This document shows positions 10,580-21,192 of a DNA stretch of 64,000 bases, piece after piece. The notes under the pieces are model-generated. The model was not told the origin of the DNA, made no database searches, and worked only from the letters and a program-made list of their open reading frames with translations. The position numbers and the translations under genes were made by a program. Position 1 is the first letter of the stretch; every line of letters begins with the position of its first letter. The stretch comes from Caenorhabditis remanei (lineage: Eukaryota > Nematoda > Chromadorea > Rhabditida > Rhabditidae), in NCBI RefSeq assembly GCF_010183535.1, contig NC_071331.1:17174001-17238000 (forward strand), written 5' to 3'.

Positions 10580-11003
10580 GAGTTTCGATGTATTCTATTT
10601 CTGTGAAATATACTTGAAACTGAGTTGTCTTCAGTCTAAATAAAAGAAAAAACTCAGATTGACTCATCTTCCTAACAACTAGAAACTAAGTGAATCTATC
10701 CACTTCATCCTCCGTTTATTTTCGACCATGTGAAATATCAATAGACCTTATTTTTGTGTTTCTCTGTGTTTCTACTGATTTCTGTCTCTGTAATCCAGGT
10801 TCCGAATGAGTTGACGTCATTTGTTTGCTGAGAAAAAAGCGGAGAGAGCCTCTCCAATCGAAATGTATAGAAACAGAAAGGAACCTGAGAATTAGTTTCA
10901 CGTATTTAGAAGTACAAAATTTAGAAATAAAATGTTTTTGTATTCAGAATGCATAAAAAATCAAAATTTTCATCAGATAATGCTTAACCAGAACAATACG
11001 AAA
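10580..11003. other. Intergenic, between SUN copies D and F
   Basis: Nothing recognisable. It contains the upstream region of copy D and the 3' flank of the gene at 11004-12571. Confidence 0.5.
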
Positions 11004-12571
11004 TCACATATATTGGAAAGAACGAAGAACGAAATACAACCCGATGATGATCAAAGTAGGTCCGAATAAGATAGAGAGAGCCAAGAGAGTATTGTACAGT
11101 CCAAGAGACATCTCGCATTCCAGACAACATTCTGGACACACTGAACAGCAATTCTTTGAGTAAAGTGGAACACAGTTCTTCTCCGTCTGAAATTCATTTT
11201 TGTTTCATTTTAATTTATTCAAAAAGAGTTCAAACCTTCGCATTGTACAGTACTCGAGCATTATCATGAAACCATTTCAATTGAGTACAATGTTGCAAAT
11301 TCGCATCTTCTTTTTCTTTCTTTTTCTTTTTTTCATTCATAATTTTCTCGAGTTGTTTGATCTGCCTCTCCTCATCACTCATCTGGCTTTTTGAATCTTT
11401 TTCTTTTTCTTCTTTTTCTTCTTCTTTTTCAAATTCTATTGGCTCTCCATAAACACGTACAAGATATGCACATGTTTTGTTTACATTCCCTTGATTTTCA
11501 ACGAAACGGATTCGGATTTTATTGATTGGATACCAATTGAGTTGTTCAACGATTGTGCAGTTTTGTTCTTGATTTTCCTCATCCGTCATTTTGTATTCAC
11601 AATTGGAAGCAAGAAGCTCCCACTTCTCACAATTTGAATTGAGACAAGCCTGGAAAGAAATATATAAAACTCCAAAAAATACTAGACAACTAACCATGAT
11701 TTCATATAATTTTGGTGCATCTACTGGAATTGTTCCATTCCATTTCAAGTGTTGATAAGAGACTGAATTCAACCTGATCGGTTTCGCTAAGTTTACAGTT
11801 AGAATTGGGTATTTCTCAAGTGAACACCATGCTTTATTCAGTGGCAACTCATCACGATCGAGTAGAACATAGTCACTTTGAACCGTTCCGAAGAAGTTTT
11901 CGACGTCACCAAGGAATCCTTCTCGAGTAGAAATGACTTGGGATGATTGGTCATAGTCAATCGATGCACCAAGAATTATATCTGCTGCATTGAAGGGAAC
12001 TGAGTCATTTGAAATAACCGGAATAGGAGTTGAAGTAGAGAGATTCTCTTGGACCGAAATGGATTCGTTTGCAGTTTTTGGTTCTTCAATATCCTCAATC
12101 ACAACTTTCTTTTCGATTGGTTTCTCCTCTTCCTTTTCAGGATAAATTTCATTGAAAGTTTCAAAATTCGTACTGATATTGAGTTGGTTTTCTAAAAATG
12201 CGACCCGGTTTTGAAGGTTTGAGATCTGAAAAATAGATCAATCAGAATAGATTCTTGACGATATTTGAATCATACCATTTCATTAGTTTCGTGATTTTGA
12301 GTAGAGACATTATAAGAATTGATTAGAAGAAATAGAATAGAAATGAGGAAGAGTCCTTCCAGAATCATATAATGTTTCACTTGATATCTGATCCACTGAG
12401 ACCTGGAATAGGAAAAATAAATTACAATTTTGCGATATGACTCCGAAATTACCATAGCCCGCTACTTGAATTAGCTTTGTTTGGAGAGAAACGTCCTTTA
12501 TTCATGGATATATTGATACTGGACATTGATTCACCAACTAGATTGGTTTGTTCTTTTGGTTTAATGTCCAT
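11004..12571 (-). CDS. SUN-domain membrane protein, copy F (457 aa)
   Basis: Exons are 12571-12453, 12402-12276, 12225-11695, 11649-11236 and 11186-11004. The protein is more diverged than copies A, C and D but keeps all intron positions and phases. The first exon (MDIKPKEQ...) is unrelated in sequence to the others. The anchor is LFLISILFLLIN. The SUN domain has the expected YVLLDR, KAWC and VSYQHLKWNG blocks. Exon 4 is about 100 bases longer because of a highly charged Lys/Glu insert after the SUN domain (EEEKEEKEKD and a KKKKEKE run), likely a helical spacer. The tail motif is CCSVCPECCLEC, and the C-terminal hydrophobic segment has no long tail after it. Confidence 0.86.
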
Positions 12572-12689
12572 TTTGATACTGAGAGTTCGAAAAGTTCAAT
12601 TACTATCGACTACCATGAGGAGAGACCGAAAAATAAATGAATTAAACAAAGTCGGGAGCCTTTACTGTTTGAACAAAAACTAATCCAAT

Positions 12690-12958
12690 CGATAATAATG
12701 ATGTATTTGTCTTCTTGGAGAAATCTACAGATTTACCGAAAGAATACGTCAATAAAAGAGATACGGAGAAGTATGCAAATACGCTCTATTAACAATGGTG
12801 AGACTCACATGGTCCCCCTAGCTAATAGCAGTTGGACACTTCTTTCCCTGTTGGCCTCCTTGGTAGCTGAGCCAATTCTTTGAAATTATTAGAGCCAAGT
12901 GAAATTAAAATTGTACTTTTAGGTAGCTAATGAATACTAACTGAAAATACCAACTACA
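12690..12958 (+). other. Degenerate copy of the small upstream ORF
   Basis: The stretch around 12755-12825 resembles 8720-8790 read on the opposite strand (a block encoding GDTEKYANTL against RDAEKYANML, later HMVP against QMVP) but is broken by stops. It lies between the divergent SUN genes at 11004-12571 and 12959-14430 and is the turning point of the inverted array. Confidence 0.4.
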
Positions 12959-14430
12959 ATGGTTCAAACATCGTTTGGAAGAGATTCCGAGTCAGCATAT
13001 GGCTCAGAAGTATCTTCAAATGCCACTTTCAAACTTCAGAAAGATAGATTTCAAATCGAAGAATCGACAGCAATAAAGGAAATATGGTGAGTCGGAAATT
13101 GTTTTAAACTTTAAAAACAAGGAATGTTCAGGTATGAATGGATCAGAAATAAACTTCGTCATTATATGATTCTGGAATTGTTTTTTTCGATTTGTCTCGT
13201 TTTGATTCTATGGAAACAATACCATATTTCATCTCAGAACGATATAACTCTTGAATTGGTATTGGAATATCAAGCAGAAATAGATTTATGATTGAGTTGA
13301 TTTCAGATTTCAAGTATTCAATCGGAATTCCGAAACTTCAAACTACATATTGAATCTAATAGAGCTCCCAAACCAACCGAAAATGTGAATCTGGATGAAG
13401 GAAATAAGAAATTAGAAGAATTAGTTGAAGAAGTGATGAAAGATATCAAGAATCCATCGGTTGAGATAAATCAAAAATCGAAGGAATATCCGAAACAATT
13501 CATCCCAGCTCAAGATAATTCATCTCCAAATAATTCAGTTTTCCAAATAAATGCAGCAAGTCTTTTTCTCGGAGCAACAGTTGATTCGAGTCGATCATCC
13601 AATTCAGACAATAATCCATTATTTGGGAGAGATCAAAGTGGTTATGTATTGATTGATAGATCTGATCCACCATCAGATAAAGCATGGTGTTCAAATGAGG
13701 AGAATCCAATTCTGACTATTGATTTGGCGAAGTATATCAGACCAATTTCAGTGTCTTATCAACACTCGAAATGGTCAGAAATGGTTCCAGATGGTGCACC
13801 GAGCAGATATGATGTACTTGTGAGTTTATTCATTATCTCGAGAGTATTCAATTCATTTTAATACAGGCTTGTCTCGATTACTACTGTAACAATCTAGAAC
13901 CACTTGTCTCAAATTGTGAATATAAAGCAACTAGAGACAACAAACAAGAACAATTCTGCTCAATTCCATTCAATAAAAATCATTCTTCAATTGGAAAAAT
14001 TCAATTTCATTTCCGTCAAAACCATGGAAATGTCATGAAAACGTGTGCTCATTCGATTCGAGTCTACGGAGAGACGAAAGAAGTTCCAAAAGTTAAAGAG
14101 AGGACTCTGAAACAGGCTGAAACTTGTTCTGAACTCACTTATGACTATCATCATAAATCGTGGACTTACAATACGGTTTGTTTTCTGAATATTAAATCAT
14201 ATAATAATTTAAATTATTTTCAGATTGACCGCAAGAATTGCACAGTACTTTACTCGAATGGCTGCTGTACTGAATGCCCGGAATGCTGTGATGAATGTGT
14301 AATTAAAGATATCAACTCTGAAACAATAAATTCCTGCATCTTACTTATATTCATTTCTTTTGTTCTTATCACTATCTTTTTACTCCCCATAGCATTGATA
14401 ATAGAATGTTTGTTCTGCAAACGAAAATAA
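12959..14430 (+). CDS. SUN-domain membrane protein, copy E (427 aa)
   Basis: Exons are 12959-13086, 13132-13258, 13307-13819, 13867-14175 and 14224-14430. The sequence is very close to copy A but in the opposite orientation, with a changed start (MVQTSF for MDKTSF). The ATG at 12959 is chosen because it is in frame with the shared FGRDSESAYGSE block. The SUN Trp is retained (HSKWSE). The tail reads CCTECPECCDEC, then a hydrophobic run (ILLIFISFVLITIFLLPIAL) and CKRK at the C terminus. Downstream DNA to about 14900 is the counterpart of positions 1-898, without the 358-bp insertion found there. Confidence 0.86.
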
Positions 14431-14940
14431 TAATTTATTTTGTAAGTGAAATAAAAGTACTTTCGCATTCAATCAGTGATGATTCAGAATTAAATCAAAC
14501 TATATTACGGCGTTACTTGTCTGTACTTATGTATAATCCCCATTGTTTCCAATAAATTCTGAAAGTATTATGATATTACAGAAAAATGATAGCAGAGCAC
14601 CAAGTTCAGTACTGTTCCAAATCTAAATTTTCGGTGTTGAGCTGGTACAAACTAGAACTGAATGATAGTACACATCTTGAATTGACAATTTATCCTCTCG
14701 TATGCATATTTCTCTCTCTTCAAACAAACGCTACGAAGAGACCCAAAGAAAAGAAGAAAAAGTGCACTCTCGAGGACACGTGATAATATCGAAATACCGG
14801 TCGATTCTAGTTTCATTCTCCAGATTAATTTCAAATGGATCTCCATTCTCTCAAATTAAAGTTTGTTTTACGATACCATATTCATTTCAGTTTTCCACAT
14901 GTTATCAGATCTTCTTTAATCTTCTTCAGTCGTTTTCAAA

Positions 14941-16381
14941 ATGAATCGATTGAATATCGAAGAAGAAGAAAATAATACAAAAAATGCACCGGGAATGTGG
15001 TAAGAACCTCTTTATTCGTATTAAATACGGAAAATTTATATTCTCAGGTATCAATGGTTAGAATATCGATTACGATATTATATGGTTTTAGAAGGAATTA
15101 TAATAATTATACTATTCTTTTCCTTATCGAATTATCATGATTTAGCCTCAAGAAATATGGAATTGGTAAGTATACTTTATTACTTTAATTTGGATTCATA
15201 TTTCTTATTTTCAGAATGCAAAACTAGAAATACATATAGATAATTTGGGCAAGCGGCTTGATGAGATATATGAACTACTGAAAACGAATTCTGTTCCGAA
15301 ACCAGAGAGGAATGAAATGCTCAAGAGCATCCAAGAAGAATCGATTAGACCAGTAGAAGTCAAAACAAGCGAAAAATTGATTGAGAAATCAAACTCGTTT
15401 CCAATAAATTCATTGAATTACTCTCGTTTCGAAATGAATGCAGCCAATATTCTGATGGGCGCCTCAGTGGATTTAGGCCTTTCTTCTTCTTCTGTTTCAT
15501 CCGAAGATGGATTTTTCAACAACTTTTTCTATCCATTTACCCGTGATCAAAGTGGATATATTCTGTTGGATCGAGAAGAACTTCCACCGAATAAATCTTG
15601 GTGCTCGGACGAAGAAAAACCAGTTCTCACAATCGATTTGGTAAAGAATACTGAAATAATGTATGTCTCTTATCAACATTCAAAATGGAATGGAGTTTTT
15701 CCAGATGGTGCACCAAAGAAATATAATGTTCTGGTACGGATTTCAAATGATTCTTCTCTGTTGAAATTTTATATGTTTTCCAGGCTTGTCTCGACTCGAA
15801 ATGTGAAAATTTGGAGCCTCTTGCAACTAACTGTGAATATGAAAAATCAGTTAATGGCCAGTATATCCAAGAACAAATGTGTCGAATATCTTCGGATTCT
15901 GTTGCTCCTCCAGTCAGAAAAGTGCAATTTCATTTCCTGGAAAACCATGGAAATGTAGAAAAGACTTGTATTTACTCCATTCGAGTCTTTGGAATTCGGA
16001 GAAACTTATTCAGAACTGAACAGAAAAAATTGGAAGATAAAAAGAAATGCGAGGAACTGGCATGGAATCATAAGCACTCTTCTCTGGTTTATAGTTGGGT
16101 CAGTTCACTTTTTATTTGACTGAATTACGTTTGGAATATAATGAGAATGTAAAAACAAACACGAATTTCAGCAAGAGAAGAATTGTACCCAATTGTATTC
16201 GATGGAATGTTGCTCCGACTGTCCTGAATGCTGCTCAGAATGTAAAATGAACGATTTTAATTATGTGTTCGTTGGGAATATTCTCCTTGGCCTCTTTTTT
16301 ATTTTTGTTTTTGTTTGTTGGATTATTTGCGCAGTTGCCGAATGTAAGAAAAATATAAAAGCCGACTCTGTAAATGCTTGA
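14941..16381 (+). CDS. SUN-domain membrane protein, copy G (406 aa)
   Basis: Exons are 14941-14999, 15048-15165, 15215-15733, 15784-16098 and 16172-16381. The N terminus before the anchor is short (about 20 residues, with a Glu run). The anchor is formed by MVLEGIIIIILFFSL. The SUN domain carries an insert between SSS and the YILLDR block (FFNNFFYPFTRDQ) and keeps KSWC and VSYQHSKWNG. The tail motif CCSDCPECCSEC is followed by a strong hydrophobic segment (LLGLFFIFVFVCWIICAV). The start lies 510 bases beyond the stop of the copy at 12959-14430. Confidence 0.87.
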
Positions 16382-17418
16382 ATTCCTTTTTTCTTATTGT
16401 TTTCTTTGTCTACCTCACATTTTCAAATTTAGTACAAATTGAATCTCGTTCTTATCGAATGTCAATGAATGAAATTTAAAAATCAAATAGTGGAAAGTTG
16501 TTACATAAAAGCCAGTAGGTAGAAGCTGGAAAGTTTTTGCAATTTTCAGCAGGAGAAGTCGGGTTTCAGGACAGTGGCACAACACTGTGGATTGTTCGAT
16601 AGATTTGCAAGTTATGCAAAATGAATAGAACAACCCTAGATCTTCATTTTGGTAGTTGACAACTTGGAGTTCTCCGAAAAGAGAATTTATAGTATAAAAA
16701 TAACTTTTTAGGATGGCCTAGATTTCACCATCCATATCTTTCAATAGATGTGTAAAAAAAAGAGTTCAACTACAGAAATGAACATCACTGCAACTTAAAT
16801 CAGATCAGTTTGATTATTAGGCTCAGTGAAACTCAATGCTAAAGTGTGGTGTGTTTTATGGCAAACAGATGGATAAGATGAACCAATTGAATATCGAATT
16901 TAAACATTCAGATTTCAGAATTGGTTTTCCTTTTCTCCGTATTTACCCTTCGACCTGATTCAGCGACTCAGTTCTATTTTTTTTTCAAATTATCTCTTTT
17001 TGGTTAGCCATTCCCCCGACAAACACAACGAGCGAGACGGCAGCTCGTTTTTTGTGAATTTCTGAAAACAAAAGGCTCTTGTGAATATTCTATTTTTCTC
17101 TATCTCTCGTAAAACCTTCTCTCGTTGAGAATATGTCAATATTCTTTTGTGAGCAAGAAGTCTCTAACGATACGAACTCTCTCTCTCTTTCTCGAAACCT
17201 TATAAAATATAGAGTGAGTGGAACGAAGAGATTGAGGCGACTGACGGGGAGAATCTTGCTCTTTTATACTGCTCCGCATGACCTTTCACTATGAATTTCT
17301 CTTTTTCACCTCATTTTCCCCTGATATCTTCTGATTATTGTTTCGACTGAACCTCATGAGAATCTTCTTCTTTTTTCTTTTTCTAATTTATAAAGCTTCT
17401 ATTCTAGACAAATCAGCA
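16382..17418. other. Intergenic, upstream of SUN copy H
   Basis: No gene is seen. It includes a CT-rich stretch at about 17090-17190. An AT-rich stretch (TATAAAAT, about 17200) and a TTCTATTCTAG acceptor-like site end just before the ATG of the gene at 17419-18862, suggesting a trans-splice or 5' exon acceptor. Confidence 0.4.
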
Positions 17419-18862
17419 ATGAAGTATAAAACTGGAGCAGAGAATAAACCATTCCTTCGAGACGTCGAATCTCCATCCGACAATCCGTCGAATCCGTTTC
17501 ATTTCAGAAAAAATGAGTATTTTGGAAATGAAAAACCGATTGCAAAAAAGGAATCTTGGTAGGATTTTCTATTTTTCTAAATGTCAAGTTTCTCAATTTT
17601 AGGCACAAAGTTCTCAATAATCGTCTTCGGCATTACACAGTTTTAGAGGCGTTTCTTTTCGTTTTTCTCGTTATACTTCTGTTCAAGGTAACTTTTTTTA
17701 AATGTGAATATTTTCTATGTTTTTTTTTTTTAATTTCAGATTTACAGTCTTCAATCTCAAATTGACACACTCGAGAGGAAACTTGATTCGAAAAAACATG
17801 CTGAAAGTCATCTGATGAAAACAAAAGAAATCTTGGAAGAGAAGAAAGTGATTCATGAAATTGTGCAGAATGTGATCAACCCTTCATCTCCTTTTCCGAA
17901 AGAAAAAGAAGGAAAAGTGAAATTGAATTCAGAATTCAATGCAGCAAGTCTTGTACTCGGTGCATCAATTGAAACAAGACAATCATCTCATTCAGTTTCC
18001 CCTGGAAATTCATATTTCGATATTGTTTCATTTGCATTGGGATCAGATCAAAGTGAATTTTCACTGCTGGATCGAGTGGAACTACCAGTGGATAAAGCAT
18101 GGTGTACAGATGATAAGAAGCCAGTGTTGACAGTCAATTTGGCTGATTATATCAAACCAATTTCTGTTTCATATCAACATTCGAAATGGAATAGAACTGT
18201 GCCAAATGTGGCACCAAAGTTATATGATGTTGTGGTAAGATAATTCTGAGTTTCCAGTAGAATTGTTATCTCGTATTTCATATTTCCAGTCTTGCATTGA
18301 CGGGGATTGCAATCAACACGAACCACTTGTATCCAATTGTGAATACTCAAAATCTGGAAATCAAGAGCAAAAATGTTTGATCTCCACTGGTCTCCCACTT
18401 GTCAACAAAATACAATTTCGATTCCATGAGAACCATGGAAACTTGAATAAGACATGTGTGTATCTTGTTCGTGTTTATGGAGAGCCAAGTAGATCAAAAG
18501 AAGTTAAAATTCAAGTCAAAAGTCAAAAAGAAGAAGAAGAAACTGCAAAGATATGCTCTCGATTGGCATGGTTCCATGACAATATCCCGGTATTTTATAA
18601 TGGATTGGTAAGTTTTTCAAATCCAATACTGAGATAACAGAACAATTTCCAGGCATCCAAAAACTGTTCAACACTCTACTCGAATGATTGTTGCCGTGAA
18701 TGCCCGAATTGTTGTTCGGAATGTCAGATAAACGACTCGACACTCCTCAATAACCTTCAGTTTTTCATCATTTTCTTTGTTCTTTTTTTCATTCTCTTTC
18801 CAATGTATATAGCAGGAATATCTGCATGTTGTTTCGGTTTGAAACGATTTTTTGGAATCTGA
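17419..18862 (+). CDS. SUN-domain membrane protein, copy H (415 aa)
   Basis: Exons are 17419-17558, 17603-17687, 17740-18234, 18290-18607 and 18653-18862. An in-frame ATG at 17356 would add a hydrophobic leader, but a splice-acceptor-like TTCTATTCTAG lies between the two, and the family has a polar N terminus, so 17419 is preferred. The anchor is EAFLFVFLVILLF. The SUN domain includes FSLLDR, KAWC and VSYQHSKWNR. The tail motif is the variant CCRECPNCCSEC, where the central Glu is Asn. The C-terminal segment is long and very hydrophobic (FFIIFFVLFFILF region) and is followed by a Cys pair and a basic end. Confidence 0.86.
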
Positions 18863-19143
18863 GATCTCTTGTTGCAGTTAATGAAACTAGTTAGAAAGTG
18901 TTCTTATTTTTATAGAAGAGCTTCTCTCCAGTAACCTCTTCTCGCATAATTCAGAAGAGTTGGCGAGACGCAGAGAAAACGAGAAAGAGTGCTCCGCAGT
19001 GTCACGTCAAGCGGACTCTTTTTCGCATTTTCCGATAAATTTAGATTTTCTCTCAAGCTTCTGTTCTAAATGATTAGCTCACTTCTTTTTTGAATCTGAC
19101 AATAAATTGAATCTGACAATAATCTGACAATAAAAAACAAAAA

Positions 19144-20602
19144 ATGATTGTGAGACATATGTCAATTGAAGAGCCAACAACCAAATCGGAAATGTGGTGA
19201 GAAATAAATTGAAAGTTTAGAAAAAAACAAACGAAACTTCAGGTATGATTGGTTGGAATATCGGATACGAAGATTCATGGTTATAGAATGTGTTTTCTTT
19301 GTAATGTTCGTTTTCCTCATATCAAAATCATTTTCTATCTCCGATGAGATTCAGAGAACTCATGAAATGGTAAGATGACGTTTCTGAAGTTTTTATTTTT
19401 CAATCGAATAATTTACAGATGTATCAAATGCAATTAAAAATTGACAGTATCGAGAACGGATTGTCTCCAAGACATTATATGAAGGCAGAGAATACTGAAT
19501 CTATTTCTGAAGATCGCCAGCAAGAGATATCGAGACTTCGAGAAATGAACGAAAAACTTGAAAACGAAATGAAGGCTGCATCGATCGCATCAATCATGAG
19601 CCATCGTCAAAGCGCCCTCCCAAGTAATAATCTAAATTCGATTCCTCCAAATTCCACAAGTTGCTCACGAGAAATATTCAATGCTGCTAGTATGGTGGCT
19701 GGTGCATCAATCGTTGATAAACTGTCATCACATACAGTATCCGCCCAAACTGGAGGGTATATTAGAAGTGGAGAAGAGTCATATGTTTTACTCGATAGAA
19801 AAGAATTGCCGCTTTATAAAGCATGGTGCTCGGATCAGAGCAAACCGAGGCTTACGATAAATTTGGCAAAATATATCAAACCTATTTCTGTTTCTTATCA
19901 ACATACGAAATGGAATGGATTGATTCCAGATGATGCTCCAAGAATATATGATGTTGTAGTAAGGATTCAGATTTAAATTGCCAAGATTCAACCGAAAAAC
20001 TAATTTCAGAATTGTCTCGATAATGATTGTAAGAAATGGGATGCTCTGGTCTCGAATTGTGAATACAAATCATCTGGATACAGTATTCCAAAACAAGAAC
20101 AAACATGTTTGATTCCAGCAAATCGGAGCAGGACATCAATCAAGAACGTTCAATTTCGTTTTCGTGAAAATTATGGAAATAAGAATAGAACATGTGCATA
20201 TTTAGTACGTGTCTATGGAGAAAGAGCAGAACCACCGGAAGATAGAAAAGCAATCGAAAGAAAAGAGGAGGATCGAGAATCTACATGTTCATGGATCTCA
20301 TGGCAATATAACAATTTTCGGTTTTTGTACAATGCAGTAAGTACTTTATATGGTTGTGGCAGGAAAAATTCTAATTTCTGAGATTTCAGAGAAACAAAAC
20401 ATGTCCAGTTTTATATGAGAACAATTGCTGTATTGAATGCCCAGAATGTTGTATGGAATGCACAATGACCACTAGTTTTTCAGATGTTATGCAGACGCTC
20501 CTTTTATTCATCATTGTTATAGGCACATTATCTCTATCTATTTACGGATGTCTAAAACTTTGTCAACATAGTAAACAACGTATAAGACGCGGGTACATTT
20601 AA
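19144..20602 (+). CDS. SUN-domain membrane protein, copy I, with an LTR-derived tail (419 aa)
   Basis: Exons are 19144-19196, 19243-19369, 19419-19958, 20010-20336 and 20390-20602. The N terminus is short, the anchor is VFFVMFVFLISKS, and the linker is a clear coiled coil (SRLREMNEKLENEMKA). The SUN blocks are YVLLDR, KAWC and VSYQHTKWNG, and the tail motif is CCIECPECCMEC followed by a hydrophobic segment (LLLFIIVIGTLSLSIY). The LTR of the retrotransposon begins at 20570, inside the last exon: the gene's own sequence reaches the codon CAT and the LTR then supplies ten codons and a stop. Past the far LTR the original frame would have ended only two codons later (CAT TTA CAA TGA), so almost nothing of the protein is lost. 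Confidence 0.83.
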
Positions 20603-21018
20603 CTACTAGTTTATTAGCGAACTTTAAGTTTACATAATGAGTGTGAAAGGGTGAAAGGTGGATGAAAATCAGTCTCGGGACAAAAACCCCGTAAGAACTG
20701 CCTAGATTAAGAGAAACGTCAGCTTATATAGGCATCGAAAAGGGGCGGAGTTAATGGGTGACAATTAGTGGCGCCGAGCCTGTAGAGCGGGATGCGGAGT
20801 GTCGTTGTGGCGGCGATGACGAGAGAGCGCCGGCGTTGAAGAGACGGCAGACACGACGACAGCGGGAGGCGAACATTGCAGGCCTAGGAATGGTGGTGAC
20901 GAGACTGTGAGCGAAAGCGAGCAGTTTCGACCTGAAAATAAGCACTTTGTGTGTGTTAGAAACTCTGATAAATCTTAAGGGCCGGGATAGGCTTAAGGTT
21001 TCGACAGAATACCTTACA
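20570..21018 (-). repeat. 3' LTR of the retrotransposon (449 bp)
   Basis: In element orientation it starts TGTAAGG directly after a purine-rich tract and ends GTTTACT. It corresponds base for base to 27687-28135 as far as I can read. It supplies the end of the SUN reading frame on the plus strand. Confidence 0.93.
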
Positions 21019-21030
21019 CCTCCCCCCTTT
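21019..21030 (-). promoter_or_regulatory. Polypurine tract of the retrotransposon
   Basis: In element orientation AAAGGGGGGAGG directly precedes the TG that opens the 3' LTR. Such a tract primes plus-strand DNA synthesis, and its position fixes the LTR boundary. Confidence 0.8.
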
Positions 21031-21192
21031 AAAACAAAACGACCGCCCTCGGTCGGCAATTAAGCGTTTTAAACGACCTTCAGAATGAGGATACACTCAG
21101 GTAAACTTGCGTGAACTTCGCATTCGACTTCAGATGACCAATCCCTTCGTGAGGTTGAGATGGTAAAAGCCGTGAAGGTGTCGACGGTTGAC

